Origin: Geotrypetes seraphini
Lineage: Eukaryota; Chordata; Amphibia; Gymnophiona; Dermophiidae
Assembly: GCF_902459505.1 (NCBI RefSeq)
Contig: NC_047100.1
Location: 29,946,469-30,010,468, forward strand
Reading direction: 5' to 3'
DNA: 64,000 bases
Shown here: one piece after another, positions 31,466 to 42,454 of the stretch
How the letters are laid out: the number at the start of each line of letters is the position of its first letter
Position numbering within the stretch: position 1 is the stretch's first letter
Translations under genes and position numbers: made by a program
Notes under the pieces: generated by a model
The model's database searches: none
What the model was told of the DNA's origin: nothing
What the model saw: the letters and a program-made list of their open reading frames with translations, nothing else

Positions 31466-32130
31466 TAAGAACATAAGAACATAAGAAGTTGCCTCCGCTG
31501 AGTCAGACCATAGGTCCATCCTGCCCAGCGGTCCGCTCCCGCGGCGGCCCATCAGGCCCATCGCCTGAGTAGTGGTCTATACCTATCTATACCCTTCAAT
31601 CCCTTTTTCTTCTAGGAATCTATCCAAACCTTCTTTGAAACCATTTAATGTTTTGTTGTCTACAACAGCCTCTGGAAGCGCGTTCCATGTATCCACCACC
31701 CTCTGAGTGAAAAAGAACTTCCTAGTATATTGCCTAGTATCCTCCTGGCTACAGCCACCGCCTTGTCACACTGCTTTGTTGCCTTCATATCCTCAGACAC
31801 TATCACCCCAAAGACCCTCTCCCCATCTGTGCAGATCAACCTCTCGCCTCCCAGCATATACATCTCCCTCAGATTTCTATTCCCAAAATGCATCACTCTG
31901 CACTACTGTGCACTGAATTTTAATTGCCAGACATTAGACCATTCTTCCAACTTTTGCAGATCCTTTTTCATGTTTTCCACTTCCTCTAGGATGTTCACTC
32001 TGTTACCAATCTTGGTATCATCTGCAAAAAAGGCAAACCTTTCCTTCTAACCATTTGGCAATATCACTTACAAACATATTGAACAGAATAGCTCTAGCAT
32101 TGATCCCGGAGGCACTCCCCTACTCACCTT
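31466..32130 (-). mobile_element. CR1 3' end next to a CR1 RT fragment
   Basis: 31466-31715 has the CR1 3' terminus of a third wording (CATAAGAAGTTGCCTCCGCT). From 31716 to 32130 the minus strand gives ERLICTDGERVFGVIVSEDM and TKQCDKAVAVARRILGNILG, an internal part of RT. The internal order shows a deletion or two separate insertions. Confidence 0.7.
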
Positions 32131-32299
32131 TCCTTCCTCCGAGTAGGTGGTAGGAATCTGATCAGCAGACAGGTCTCTTGTTGCCACATTAAACACAGAC
32201 AAGACACAAATGATGCCATTTAACAATAGGATGACATAAGATTGTTCAAAGTTGTTAAATTGCAAGAGGATTGTGAAATTTGTAAAAGGGTCTTGTGAA

Positions 32300-32990
32300 A
32301 TTGGGAGACTGGGCATCAAAATGGCAAATGACATTTAATGTGAGCAAGTGCAAAGTGATGCATGTGGGAAAGTGATGCAAAACTCTATGTTAGGAGTCAC
32401 TGCCCAGGAAAAGGATCTAGGTGTCAGTGTTGAGGAAACATTAAAACCCTCAGCTCAATGTGTGGTGGCAGCTAAGAAAGTAAATAGAATGTTAGGAATT
32501 ACCAGGAAAGGAATGGAAAACAAAGATAAAAATGTTTTAATGCCTTTGTATCACTCTACGGTATGGCTGCACCTCAAATACTGTGTGCAGTTCTGGTCAC
32601 CGTATCTCAAAAAAGATGTAGAGGAATTAGAAAAGGTACAGAGAAGGGTGACAAATGATAAAAGGGATGGGACGACTTCCCTATGAGGAAAGGCTAAAGT
32701 GGCTAGAGCTCTTCAGCTTGGAGAAGAGACAGCTCAGGGGTGATATGATAAGCGATCTATAAAATACTGAGTGGAGCAGAAAGGGTATTTTTCCCAAAAA
32801 TACTAGGATTACTGGGTATGCGATAAAGATACTAAGTAGTAGATTTAAAACAAACCGGAGAAAATATTTCTTCACACGATGTGTAATTAAACTCTGGAAT
32901 TTGTTGCCGGAGAATGTGGTGAAATCAGTTAGCTTATTGTGGATAAATTCCTAAAAGGGATGTCCACAGGCCATTATTGAGATGGCTTGA
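32300..32990 (+). mobile_element. CR1-type LINE C-terminus, + strand
   Basis: Plus-strand words are VTAQEKDLGVSVEETLKPSA, QCVVAAKKVNRMLGITRKGM and STVWLHLKYCVQFWSPYLKK. It is followed by a frame-shifted tail resembling RLKWLELFSLEKRQLRGD. Confidence 0.8.
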
Positions 32991-33084
32991 GGAAATCCAC
33001 TGCTTATTCTTAGGATAAGCAGCATAAAATCTGTTTTATTACTTGGGATCTAGCTAGGTACTTGGGAGGGGTTAGCCATTGTTG

Positions 33085-33808
33085 GAATCCAATCCAATCC
33101 TTGATCTTGTATACCAATTTTTTCCAACAAAGGGGCTCGATTCGGTTTACAAAAGATAGGAAAAGGAAAATACAAAATATTAATGCACAGTAATCATTAT
33201 TTGTTAGCCTTATTTATATTGAGAATTTCTTATATTGTTATAGTTAGAATTTGTTATATTGAGAATTTCTTAATTGAGAATTATGTTAAGAATTTCTGAA
33301 ATAGAAAAGTTTTTAAAGTTTTCTGATAAATTGGTAAAGACGTAAGAAGTCTAACTTCAGCAGGAAGATTAATCCAATTTTTTGCAAAAGAAAAAGCAAA
33401 AGATCGACAGATCTTACCTAAAGCTTTAATTCCTTTAAGGGAAGGCAAGTTTATATTTATGAATTCCCCTGGAATACAGAGGTTGCTGAGAATTAAAAGA
33501 ACAACCAAAGGAGAAAAGATCCCATATAGAATTTTGAATATTATGCTGGCACATCTGAATTGGATTCTCCAATAAACTGGAAGACAGTACAAGGCTTTCA
33601 AAAGAGGAGTAACATGCTTATAGTTACTCTTACCAAATATCAGTTTGCCTGCCGTATTTTGAATGAGTTGTAGCCTTTTCATGTTACACTTACTTACGCA
33701 GATATAAAGAGAATCCAAATGAGCCAGTATAATAGCCTGACCCAAAACAGCAAAATGTTGCTGATGAAACAAATGACAAACCCTTCTCAACATCCGAATA
33801 CTACAGAA
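33085..33808 (-). mobile_element. L2-like LINE C-terminus, downstream half of a copy split by DIRS A4
   Basis: The minus frame 33281-33793 reads SIRMLRRVCHLFHQQH, CNMKRLQLIQNTAGKLIFGK and KHVTPLLKALYCLPVYWRIQ, the C-terminal signature of L2-type LINEs. The 3' end (33090-33160) has the CAATCCAATCC short tail. The upstream half of the same RT lies at 39645-40210. Confidence 0.8.
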
Positions 33809-34255
33809 GGAGAAATTAGGTTCTTACCTGCTAATTTACTTTCTTTTAGCTTCTCCAGACCAGTAGAGGTTAACTTTACGAATGGGTATATATCTAATCA
33901 TGACCAGCAGGTGGAGACTGAAAACAAAACTTTGGGACAGTATATCCTAGCCCCTCCTCTCTATTTCCCTCAGTCTGCCGAATAGCCAAGCAGAACCAAG
34001 AACTGGAAAACAACAGAGAGAAAAAACAATACTCCGAAAGGAGTAACAAATAACATACCCAAAATGCTGTTGGAAAATGCAGAGGAGAAATTCCCGAAGG
34101 AAGAATGTCCCCACAGCTCGCCAGCTAAGCCAGCCGAGCCACAGCCGCTGTTCTTCACTTCTCCCCGGCCCTAGAAAAATACTAGAACCCGCAGCAAAAA
34201 CCAAAAACTGCCCGCGCAACAGCCCCAACAACAACAACAACAGACAGGGTGGGGA

Positions 34256-34362
34256 CCTCTACTGGTCTGGAGAAGCTAAAAGAAAGTAAATTAGCAGGTA
34301 AGAACCTAATTTCTCCTTCTTTAGCACTCTCCAGACCAGTAGAGGTTAACTTTACGAATGGG
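34256..34362 (-). repeat. DIRS A4 internal complementary region
   Basis: 61 bp complementary to the right terminus (33809-33869) are joined to 46 bp complementary to the left terminus (39599-39644). The architecture is the same as A1-A3 with unrelated sequence. Confidence 0.85.
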
Positions 34363-34382
34363 ACGTACCAAAGCAGTCCCTC

Positions 34383-35440
34383 TCACGGGCGGGACCCCCG
34401 AAGGGCCGATACCAGTACACGCTCACCGAACACCGCGTCCCGACGCGCCTGCACATCAACCCGATAATGACGAACAAAGGAATGCAAGGAGGACCAAACC
34501 GCAGCCTTACAAATATCCACTGGAGGCACGAGCGACGACTCAGCCCAAGAAGCCGCCTGACCCCGAGTGGAATGAGCCTTGAGAAACTCCGGAACAGGCT
34601 GCTGTTTCAGAAGATAAGCGGAAGCAATCGTCTCCTTGATCCAGCGCGCAATAGTAGCCTTAGAAGCGCCAGCTCCCCGACGAGGACCCGCCAGGAGGAC
34701 AAAGAGATGATCGGACTTCCGGAATTCCTGGGTCCGCTGCACATAAGAGCGAAGGACCCGACCGACATCCAACTTGCGCAGCTGCCGTTGCTCAGAAGAG
34801 CCCTCCCGACCACCCAAGACCGGGAGAACCACCGATTGATTGACATGAAAAGGAGAAACAACCTTCGGCAGAAAGGAAGGAACAGGCCGCAAGACGACCC
34901 GCTCCCTAGAAAACTCCAAGAAGGGAGCCCTACAAGAGAAAGCCTGCAGCTCAGAAACACGCCTAGCAGAAGTAATGGCCACCAAAAAGACCGCCTTCAA
35001 AGTAAGGTCCTTCAAAGAACAGTCGTCCAAGGGCTCGAAAGGCGGACGCACCAAAACAGAGAGAACCAGATTAAGATCCCAAGAGGGAACCGAGGGCCGT
35101 AGGGGAGGCCTAAGCAACTTGGCCGCCCGCAAAAAAACCGAATCACATCAGGAAGAGCCGATAAACGCTGACCTGACACCAACCCTCGAAAAGCCGACAG
35201 GGCCGCAAGATGAACCCGGAGAGAAGACCAAGCCAGGCCTCTATCCAGGCCATCCTGCAAGAACTCCAGAATGTTAGGCAGAGAAGCGCGAAAAGAGGTC
35301 ACTCCCCGCGCCCGACACCATTCCTCAAAGAGACGCCAAACCCGCACATAAGCCCGAGAGGTAGAAAGCCTCCGGGACCCCAACAGTGTAGAGATCACCT
35401 TGTCTGAATATCCCTTCTTGCTAAGGCGACCCCTTTCAAG
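34383..35440 (-). pseudogene. DIRS A4 tyrosine recombinase region (broken)
   Basis: The recombinase text includes LSTSRAYVRVWRLFEEWCRA, ITSARRVSELQAF (catalytic Arg), HSTRGQAASWA (HxxR) and FVRHYRVDVQARRDAVFG (Tyr). It is broken about once. Its upstream part shares a frame that is open across the RT region, as in A1-A3. Confidence 0.75.
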
Positions 35441-37527
35441 AGCCACGCCGTAAGACAGAAGGGAGACGGGTCGAACATGGGAATGGGACCCTGCATCAGA
35501 AGGTCGTCCGAGAGAGGCAGAGGAAGAGGAACCGCTACCAGGTGCCTCACCAGATCCGCATACCACGGACGGCGAGGCCAATCCGGCGCCACCAGCACCA
35601 CCAAACCCGGATGGTGAACAATGCGAAGAAGCACCCTGCCCACCAGCGGCCAAGGAGGGAACACATACAACAGCCCCTCCATTGGCCACTGCTGGACCAG
35701 AGCATCCAGACCCTCGGCCAGACCGTCCCTGCGACGACTGAAGAAGCGGGGCACTTTGGCGTTGCCACCCGTGGCCATCAGGTCCATCAGGGGCTGCCCC
35801 CAAGCCTGCACTATCAACTGAAACGCCTCGGCGCCGAGACACCACTCTCCTGGATCTAGGAAGTGACGACTGAGGAAGTCTGCCTGAACATTTTCTACCC
35901 CGGCTATATGAGAGGCCGAGAGGTCCAGCAGATGGGATTCCGCCCAAACCATGAGCAGAGCCGCCTCCTGCGCCACCTGAGTGCTCTTGGTGCCCCCCTG
36001 ACGATTGACATAAGCCACCGCCGTGGCATTGTCCGACAGCACTCTGACCGACTTGCCCAGCAACAGGGAGTGGAAAGCCAACAGCGCCAGACGGACCGCT
36101 CTGGTCTCCAACACGTTGATCGACCAGGCGGCCTCCTCCGCGGACCAGGTGCCCTGAGCTGAGTGACCCAAACACTGAGCCCCCCAACCCAGGAGACTCG
36201 CATCCGTCAGGAGCACCGTCCACTGCGGGAGATCCAGACCCACCCCAAGAACTAGGTGAGGGGTCTGGAGCCACCAACGCAGACTGCAGCGCGCCAAGCC
36301 TCGCAGGGGAACCGGAACATCCATCCCGTGCCTCTGGGGAGACCACCTCCGGAGCAGAGCATACTGGAGAGGACGCATGTGGGCCCGCGCCCACCTCACC
36401 ACGTCCAGGGACGCCGCCATCGACCCCAAGACCTGGAGGAAATCTCGCGCCCGAGGACACCGGGACGCCAAAAGCAGGCGAATCTGAGATTGCAATTTGC
36501 TCACCCGGCCCTCTGGGAGGAAGACCCTCCCCAAGGAGGTGTCGAACAGCAACCCTAGGTACTCCAGACGCTGAGCCGGGACCAACCGACTCTTGGAAAG
36601 GTTGACCACCCAGCCCAGCGACCGGAGAAACTCCACCACCCGAGCAGTAACCCGGGAGCTTTCCTGCAACGACTTTGCCCGAATTAACCAGCCGTCCAGG
36701 TAGGGGTGTACCAGGATACCCTCCGACCGCAAGGCTGCCGCGACGACCACCATCACCTTGGTGAACGTCCGAGGAGCCGTGGCCAGCCCAAAGGGAAGCG
36801 CACAGAACTGAAAGTGCCGACCCAAGATCGCAAAGCGCAGGAAACGCTGATGAGAGGCCCGAATGGGAACATGCAAGTAGGCCTCCGTCAGATCGAGAGA
36901 AGTGAGAAACTCCCCCGGCTGAACCGCCAGAATGACCGACCGCAGAGTTTCCATACGGAAAGAGGGAATCTTGAGAGCCCTGTTGATCCCTTTTAAATCG
37001 AGGATGGGCCGAAAAGTCCCCTCCTTTTTGGGCACCACAAAGTAAATGGAGTACCTGCCCGTGCCCCACTCCGGAGGGGGCACCGGAACAACTGCCCTGA
37101 GATCTAGCAAGCGCTGAAGGGTCTGGCGAAAAGCCTGCGTCTTCCCCGGAGTCTGACACGGAGAAGCGAGGAAAAAATCCGGCAGAGACCGGGCGAACTC
37201 CAGGGCATAACCGTCCCGCACCACCTCCAGGACCCACTGATCGGACGTGATCTCGGCCCATTTGGGGAAAAATTCGCGCAGCCGAGCCCCCACCGGAACC
37301 AAAGGGGGCGCCGGCAAGGCGTCATTGTGCAGGACGGGAAGCGGGGGAACCGGCGGAGGGATTCCTTGCCCCCCGACGGGCCCCCCGAAAGGGCTGCATG
37401 CGCTGGAAGAACCGACCCCGGGAAAATCCCGGAGACTGGAAAGAAGCAGCCCCACGCCCAGGGCGATACTTGCGAAAATCCCGCAAACGCCCCCGGGCCG
37501 CACCCCCCCGAGACGCCGGGCGGGCAC
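35395..37527 (-). CDS. DIRS A4 RT / RNase H / methyltransferase-like region
   Basis: A 710-codon frame. RT words run from FVVPKKEGTFRPILDLKGIN through TSLDLTEAYLHVPI and ALPFGLATAPRTFTKVMVVV. RNase H words are LLTDASLLGWGAQCLGH, NVLETRAVRLAL and VLSDNATAVAYVNRQGGTKS. The methyltransferase-like segment has DLMATGGNAKVPRFFSRR and LYVFPPWPLVGRVL. The domain order equals A1-A3. It is part of a fossil element, and activity is not implied. Confidence 0.8.
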   Translation of the reverse strand: MPARRLGGVRPGGVCGIFASIALGVGLLLSSLRDFPGVGSSSACSPFGGPVGGQGIPPPVPPLPVLHNDALPAPPLVPVGARLREFFPKWAEITSDQWVLEVVRDGYALEFARSLPDFFLASPCQTPGKTQAFRQTLQRLLDLRAVVPVPPPEWGTGRYSIYFVVPKKEGTFRPILDLKGINRALKIPSFRMETLRSVILAVQPGEFLTSLDLTEAYLHVPIRASHQRFLRFAILGRHFQFCALPFGLATAPRTFTKVMVVVAAALRSEGILVHPYLDGWLIRAKSLQESSRVTARVVEFLRSLGWVVNLSKSRLVPAQRLEYLGLLFDTSLGRVFLPEGRVSKLQSQIRLLLASRCPRARDFLQVLGSMAASLDVVRWARAHMRPLQYALLRRWSPQRHGMDVPVPLRGLARCSLRWWLQTPHLVLGVGLDLPQWTVLLTDASLLGWGAQCLGHSAQGTWSAEEAAWSINVLETRAVRLALLAFHSLLLGKSVRVLSDNATAVAYVNRQGGTKSTQVAQEAALLMVWAESHLLDLSASHIAGVENVQADFLSRHFLDPGEWCLGAEAFQLIVQAWGQPLMDLMATGGNAKVPRFFSRRRDGLAEGLDALVQQWPMEGLLYVFPPWPLVGRVLLRIVHHPGLVVLVAPDWPRRPWYADLVRHLVAVPLPLPLSDDLLMQGPIPMFDPSPFCLTAWLLKGVALARRDIQTR

Positions 37528-39001
37528 GGTCCTCCGGCAGACGGGGAACTTTCGAGTCCGACAGAGTCTGAATCAACTTATCCAAGTCCTCTCCAAACAA
37601 AAACGACCCCCGAAAGGGAAATTTAGTAAGCTTAGCTTTGGACGCAGCATCCGCCGCCCAAGCGCGCAGCCACAACACACGCCTTGCGGCCACGCCAAAA
37701 GCCATAGACTTAGCCGATATCCGCACCAAGTCATACAGAGCATCCGAGAGGAATGAGGCAGCCATCTCAATCTTCGCAACCTCCTGATCCACCAGAGACC
37801 AGTCGTCAGACTCTCGATCCAAGACCCGCTCCGCCCACCGAAACACGGCGCGAGCGACCAGTCCCCCACAAATAGCCGCCTGGACCCCAAAGGCAGAGAC
37901 CTGAAAATTTTGCTTAAGGATGCTCTCCAATTTGCGCTCCTCAGGGTCCCGCAAGGCAGAACCGCCCTCAACAGGCACGGTATGCCGCTTGGAAATTGCC
38001 GAGACCACCGCATCCACGACTGGCGAAGCTAACGTAGCCCGATCCCCTTCAGGAATGGGATACAGGCGAGCCATGCTGCGCGCCAGCCGAAACGGCGCCT
38101 CCGGTGTTTTCCACTGCTCCAGAATAATATCCCGAATATCCTGATGCATAGGAAAAGAGCGGGAAACGGAACGGATCCCCCGTAACAGGGGGTCCCCCAC
38201 ACGCGGAGTCTCCGGTGGCGCGTCCTCAAAACGCAAAACCGTAGAAACCTGTTGAATAAGGTCAGGCAGCTCATCTTTCTGAAAAAGGCGCACCACGGAC
38301 GCCTCGTCACTGGAGAACGGGAAATCCGACAACCCGCCGCCAGCTTCCGTCCCCTCCAGAGAGTCCTGGAACTCCTCAGAAGGGTCCAGGTCCTCCTCCA
38401 GACCGACCCGTTCCTCCGACCACAAATTCTCGTCCCACGACACCCGCGGACGCTTGGACAAGGGAGGCGGCGGAGGGGACGTCACGCCAGACGAAAGAGG
38501 CAAAGCCGCAGGGAGCGCGGAGGAAAACCCACCCCCCGAAACCCCCTGGGCGCAACCGGGACCCCCAGCCGCCTGAAAATAGGCTCTGCATAAAGAAAAG
38601 AAAAATTCAGGAGAAAAACCCCCCGAGGGTCCCAAGGGACTCCCTGCCACAGCAGGGGACCCAGCAGAACCTTGCCCCTGCATAGTCAAAACAGGGGGAA
38701 GGTCACCTGAGGTGGAAGACAAAATGGAGGGGCCAGACAGAGAAGATGGCGGTTTTCCCGCCAAAAAAGCTCCCTCCATAGCCTGAAGCGGCTGAGAAAC
38801 CTGAATAGTCTCAGCCGCTAAAGCAGGCAAGCCGGTATCAGCTGTCAAAAAATCAGCTGAGAGGGAATCCTTCGGGGAATCCCTCCGTGGGCGGTTGTGG
38901 AAGACCGGGCTTCCCCACTGCTCCAAGCCGACTCGCGAGGCACCATCGGCGGGGAGCTCTGGGCGCCTGCAGCCGCTGCCGACGGAGCTCCACCACCTCA
39001 C
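37322..39001 (-). CDS. DIRS A4 gag-like region
   Basis: About 560 codons. The first half is low-complexity and Ser/Gly/Pro-rich. The second half has an ordered block (FQKDELPDLIQQVSTVLRFE, MHQDIRDIILEQWKTPEAPF, VARAVFRWAERVLDRESDDW) and a basic tail (RKYRPGRGAASFQSPGFSRG). The placement upstream of RT and the basic tail match the gag-like ORF of A1-A3, although direct similarity is weak by eye (shared theme DLVRISAKSMAFGVAARRVL versus SRASAIAVAMRRL). Confidence 0.65.
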   Translation of the reverse strand: MRWWSSVGSGCRRPELPADGASRVGLEQWGSPVFHNRPRRDSPKDSLSADFLTADTGLPALAAETIQVSQPLQAMEGAFLAGKPPSSLSGPSILSSTSGDLPPVLTMQGQGSAGSPAVAGSPLGPSGGFSPEFFFSLCRAYFQAAGGPGCAQGVSGGGFSSALPAALPLSSGVTSPPPPPLSKRPRVSWDENLWSEERVGLEEDLDPSEEFQDSLEGTEAGGGLSDFPFSSDEASVVRLFQKDELPDLIQQVSTVLRFEDAPPETPRVGDPLLRGIRSVSRSFPMHQDIRDIILEQWKTPEAPFRLARSMARLYPIPEGDRATLASPVVDAVVSAISKRHTVPVEGGSALRDPEERKLESILKQNFQVSAFGVQAAICGGLVARAVFRWAERVLDRESDDWSLVDQEVAKIEMAASFLSDALYDLVRISAKSMAFGVAARRVLWLRAWAADAASKAKLTKFPFRGSFLFGEDLDKLIQTLSDSKVPRLPEDRARPASRGGAARGRLRDFRKYRPGRGAASFQSPGFSRGRFFQRMQPFRGARRGARNPSAGSPASRPAQ

Positions 39002-39644
39002 CGACCCAAACCGCCGAGTTCAGGCCGGCCGCGAGTGCCTCGCGGCTGGACTAAAATTGTGGCCTACTCCCCCGGAGAAGGGCACAATTGCTCCATACGC
39101 GACCTAGCTATAAAAAAGTGCTGGTTACATGAAAAAATACAGTAAAATACAGTTTTCTTAAAGGGAAACAACCCTTCAGACCAGCACTACCTCAGGATTT
39201 TTTTTTTTTTTTTTTACAGAACAGACTCCACAGGCTCTCGAAGCAATATGCCTTGCTTGACTTAGGGGGCAAGGGATACTGCTGAGGCTCCTCTAAAAAA
39301 ATGTGGGGAGGTGGAGGAAGTGGGGGGAGGGACCCCGCTCGTGACCCGCCGGGTTTGACACCCCCGAGGTCGGACGAACCCCCAAACAGAGTCCGCCCAA
39401 GCTCCGTCCGGCTAAAAACAGGGACAATAAACCCCCTAAACAAATTCCAACAGCCCTACCAAGGGAGATGGGTACAGATCACATCAACACCTGCTGGAGA
39501 CTGAAAGAAGACTGAGGGAAATAGAGAGGAGGGGCTAGGATATACTGTCCCAAAGTTTTGTTTTCAGTCTCCACCTGCTGGTCATGATTAGATATATACC
39601 CATTCGTAAAGTTAACCTCTACTGGTCTGGAGAGTGCTAAAGAA

Positions 39645-40210
39645 ACATTTTTTGTTACACTATTTATTTGATTTGACATGGAGAGAGTAGAATCCAGAAA
39701 CCCCCCCCAGAATTTTTGATGAAAATTCAATCTTCAAAACGTCGCTAGAATTTATCAGTGAAGAAGGTAATTGATGTAATTTAGGACCAAACCATAAAAG
39801 TTTTGTCTTAGTGATATTTAGTTTCATACACACAGAAAAAGCCCAATCATGAATTCTTGAAATACAAGAATTAATATCGGTTGTTAAATTTATTAATGAT
39901 GGATCAACTTCAAGTAAGATGAAAATATTGTCAGCATAAGTAAAAATCAACTCTGAAGAGAACAAATTCAAATATTTTAACGTAGTCATATATAAGTTGA
40001 CTAATATAAGTGACAATGGTGAACCCTGTAGCACTCCACAAACGGGAGTCCAAACAAAAGAGAATTTGCCCTCACCATGTACTTGATAGGATTGTAATGT
40101 CAAAAAACCTTTGAACCAATTTAGTACTTTTTGGTTACTGGGCTTGATGGACCTTTGGTCTGTCCCAGTATGGCAATTCTTATGTTCCAGTTCATTTAAA
40201 TCCAAAAGTC
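39645..40210 (-). mobile_element. L2-like LINE RT, upstream half of the copy split by DIRS A4
   Basis: Minus-strand words are SVRTPVCGVLQGSPLS-like (VCGVLQGSPLSLILVNLYM), LIFTYADNIFILLE (the F-x-DD region is altered to YADN) and STLSMSNQINSVTKN. The end runs straight into the element boundary at 39644, and the continuing LINE text lies at 33808 and below. Confidence 0.75.
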
Positions 40211-40335
40211 AAATCTACAGGGGGGGGTTTAATCATTGAGTTCAGTTGCCAGTTGTCTAAATGTGTTAAGTTTTTACATATTGATACTAGAATTGTACAG
40301 ATGCTGGTGGTCCATCTAGTTGGAACAGTCTGTTT

Positions 40336-40450
40336 AAAGCTAGAGAATGACACTGGGATACCATTTGTCCCCATGGCCATGGGCTCTGTCCCCATCCCTA
40401 TCCCTGCGGTTTACCATAGATACCTGTCCCCATGTCATTCTCTATTCCAT
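40336..40450. mobile_element. Short MITE with AGAGAATGACA inverted ends
   Basis: It begins TAGAGAATGACACTGGGAT and ends with the complement of the same text (CCATGTCATTCTCTATTC). The body, about 110 bp, repeats CCCCAT and CCATCCC. Confidence 0.6.
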
Positions 40451-40789
40451 ACCTTCCATATAAGTATCCTTTATCTCATGAATTTTTTAATTCAGTTACC
40501 ATTTTCAGCACCATCACCAAGTTTATGTTTGATATACTGACCATCATCAAGTATCTGGTTGGTTTACAATACTAAAATAGTAAAATATTAAAATAAAAAT
40601 ACATTTTTAAAAGAAAAAGGGTCATTTGCTAAAAAAAATAACAAATGACTGAAAAAACTTCGATTTGGTATGAAAGGTACTGGGGGTTAGGGTTATGTAA
40701 AATACATCAAGACAGACAAAAAAATTTTTTTACAGGAAGGTAAGAAGGGGAGGGCTAGAAAAGAGGAAGGGGAGTTGCTTCTTAAAAGT
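40451..40789. other. A/T-rich stretch, no gene seen
   Basis: It contains a LINE tail phrase (TTTGATATACTGACCATCAT) and A-rich runs near 40580-40660. No coding block was recognised. Confidence 0.3.
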
Positions 40790-41690
40790 GGGTTTCTTTC
40801 GTCATTGCTCTTTGGTGGAGTTGTCTAGAGAAAAGGTCCTATCCCATATTTGATAAGCATCCCGGAATAGGAATGTTTTGAGTTTGCTCTTGAATTTATC
40901 AAGAGATTCTTCAAATTGAAGGTCAGACGGGAGTGCGCTACAGAGTTTAGGCGGTGTGGCGGAGAATATGGTATAATAGAGCTCCTTAATTGGGGGACTA
41001 GTCAACAAATTTCAAATTTTGGTTAGTAGATCTTAAGGCCCATGTGTTGGTGTAGGGAATGAGATATTTATCTCAAAAGGCGAGGGAATGGGCGAGTTTA
41101 ATTTTGATGGTTAAGTAATAGCATCTTGTATGTTGTTTGATGAGATACCGGTACCCAGTATGCTTCACGGAGTACAGGAGTTATGTGGTCGTATTTCTTT
41201 GCCTTGTGTATGAGTTTGAAGGCAGTATTTTGGATTAGTTGTAGTCTACGTGTTTCTTTTTGTGTGATGCCATGATATAGTGAATTGCAGTAGTCGATGT
41301 GCGAAATGATCAAAGAGTGAATCAGAATGTGTATGGAGGAAGGCTCGAGGATGGATGTGATTAAGCAAATTAGTCTCAGTTTATAAAGATAATTCAGTGG
41401 AATGATTTACATGAAAACTTGTTTGGTTTGGATGGAGGGCGTTAGTTTTTTTCATAGAAGTCAGAAATTTGATTGAATATTAGTTTTTCTGTGAGCTTGG
41501 CAATGAATGGTAGATTGGGTTTGGTTTTTAGTTTAGGGAATACTAGGGCAGATTTCCAAGATTTTAGGACAGTATGGGTGTAAATACTTTTGGATGCCAT
41601 TCTAGCAGGAAAGGTCCGAATATTGAAAAATGTTTTTTTTAGGTGATTTGGTAGGATTGTTTTGCTAGAGTAAGATACAGCCTCCAAAAC
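40790..41690 (-). mobile_element. L2-type LINE, RT C-terminal two thirds
   Basis: Minus-strand blocks in order are SWKSALVFPKLKTKPNLPF with AKLTEKLIFNQISDF (RT start), ISHIDYCNSLYHGITQKETR, DHITPVLREAYWVPVSHQTT and QFEESLDKFKSKLKTFLFRD. Frame changes separate them. Confidence 0.8.
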
Positions 41691-41910
41691 TGAACATAAT
41701 ACTTTCAGTGGGCCTCACCAATGACTTGTACAAAGGTGACAACCTCCTCCTTTCTTCTGCTGGTTATACCCCACACTAAGCAGCCCAACATCCTTCTGGT
41801 AGCTACTACTGTTACTCCTCCTGATCTAGAAAACAGCTGGTTATAAACTGAAACCTCTTCCAATGTAATTTGTGTCTGTTGTGAGCTACAGTTACTGCAA
41901 CTCACAATAA
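41691..41910 (-). mobile_element. CR1 fragment
   Basis: The + strand has CTGAACATAATACTTTCAGT and TTCTGCTGGTTATACCCCAC, matching the CR1 region that also appears near 31365-31445. Confidence 0.55.
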
Positions 41911-42454
41911 GAAGTGTTTGCTTAAGTGACTAACTAAATTGAACAAAAATAAGGCGTATTTCCTTTTTGACTTCTATATCCTGTATCCTTTTTGGATTGA
42001 AATTTAATAAAAATTATGTAAAAATAAAAATAAGCGCTACCCCAGTATAGAAATGAGGGGAGTTAAAAGTCACTGATGATGATCCCCGAGACTATAAACA
42101 CCCACCATAACGGGTGCCTACAGGATCAGCATTCAGGTGTGAAATTATATAACCAAAAGGATGCCTCAGTACTCACCAGATTGGGAAATGTGAGGCACAG
42201 TCTGGTGTTCCTCCATTCTGTCCTCCCATTCCTGGAAAAAAAAGAGAAGAAAATTTATTAGTGATTGCAGTTAAGCCCAGGGACTACTGGCAGCCAACAT
42301 CAGTAGACAAAAGCATCTAATAATGGCACCATTAGCTTCAGTTACAAAAGGAACATCCTCTCAATCTGACATTTGTCAGAAACTGCACAATATAAGCAAA
42401 TGCAAACTGTAGTCACCCCTTGCACAGCAACATCCACAGAGGGACTGCACAGAC
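41911..42454. other. No recognisable gene
   Basis: A/T-rich, with no splice-bounded coding blocks and no clear repeat family. Confidence 0.3.

Larger units (their letters stand above)
33809..39644 (-). mobile_element. DIRS element A4, a different lineage, nearly whole
   Basis: 5.84 kb. Inverted terminal repeats of 124 bp lie at 33853-33976 and 39509-39632. The ICR is 34256-34362. The recombinase region is about 34383-35440, RT/RNase H/methyltransferase-like 35395-37527 and gag-like 37322-39001. It carries about one clear break in the recombinase region. ORF sequence, terminal repeats and base composition (G/C-rich) all differ from A1-A3. It is inserted in an L2-like LINE ORF. Confidence 0.88.
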
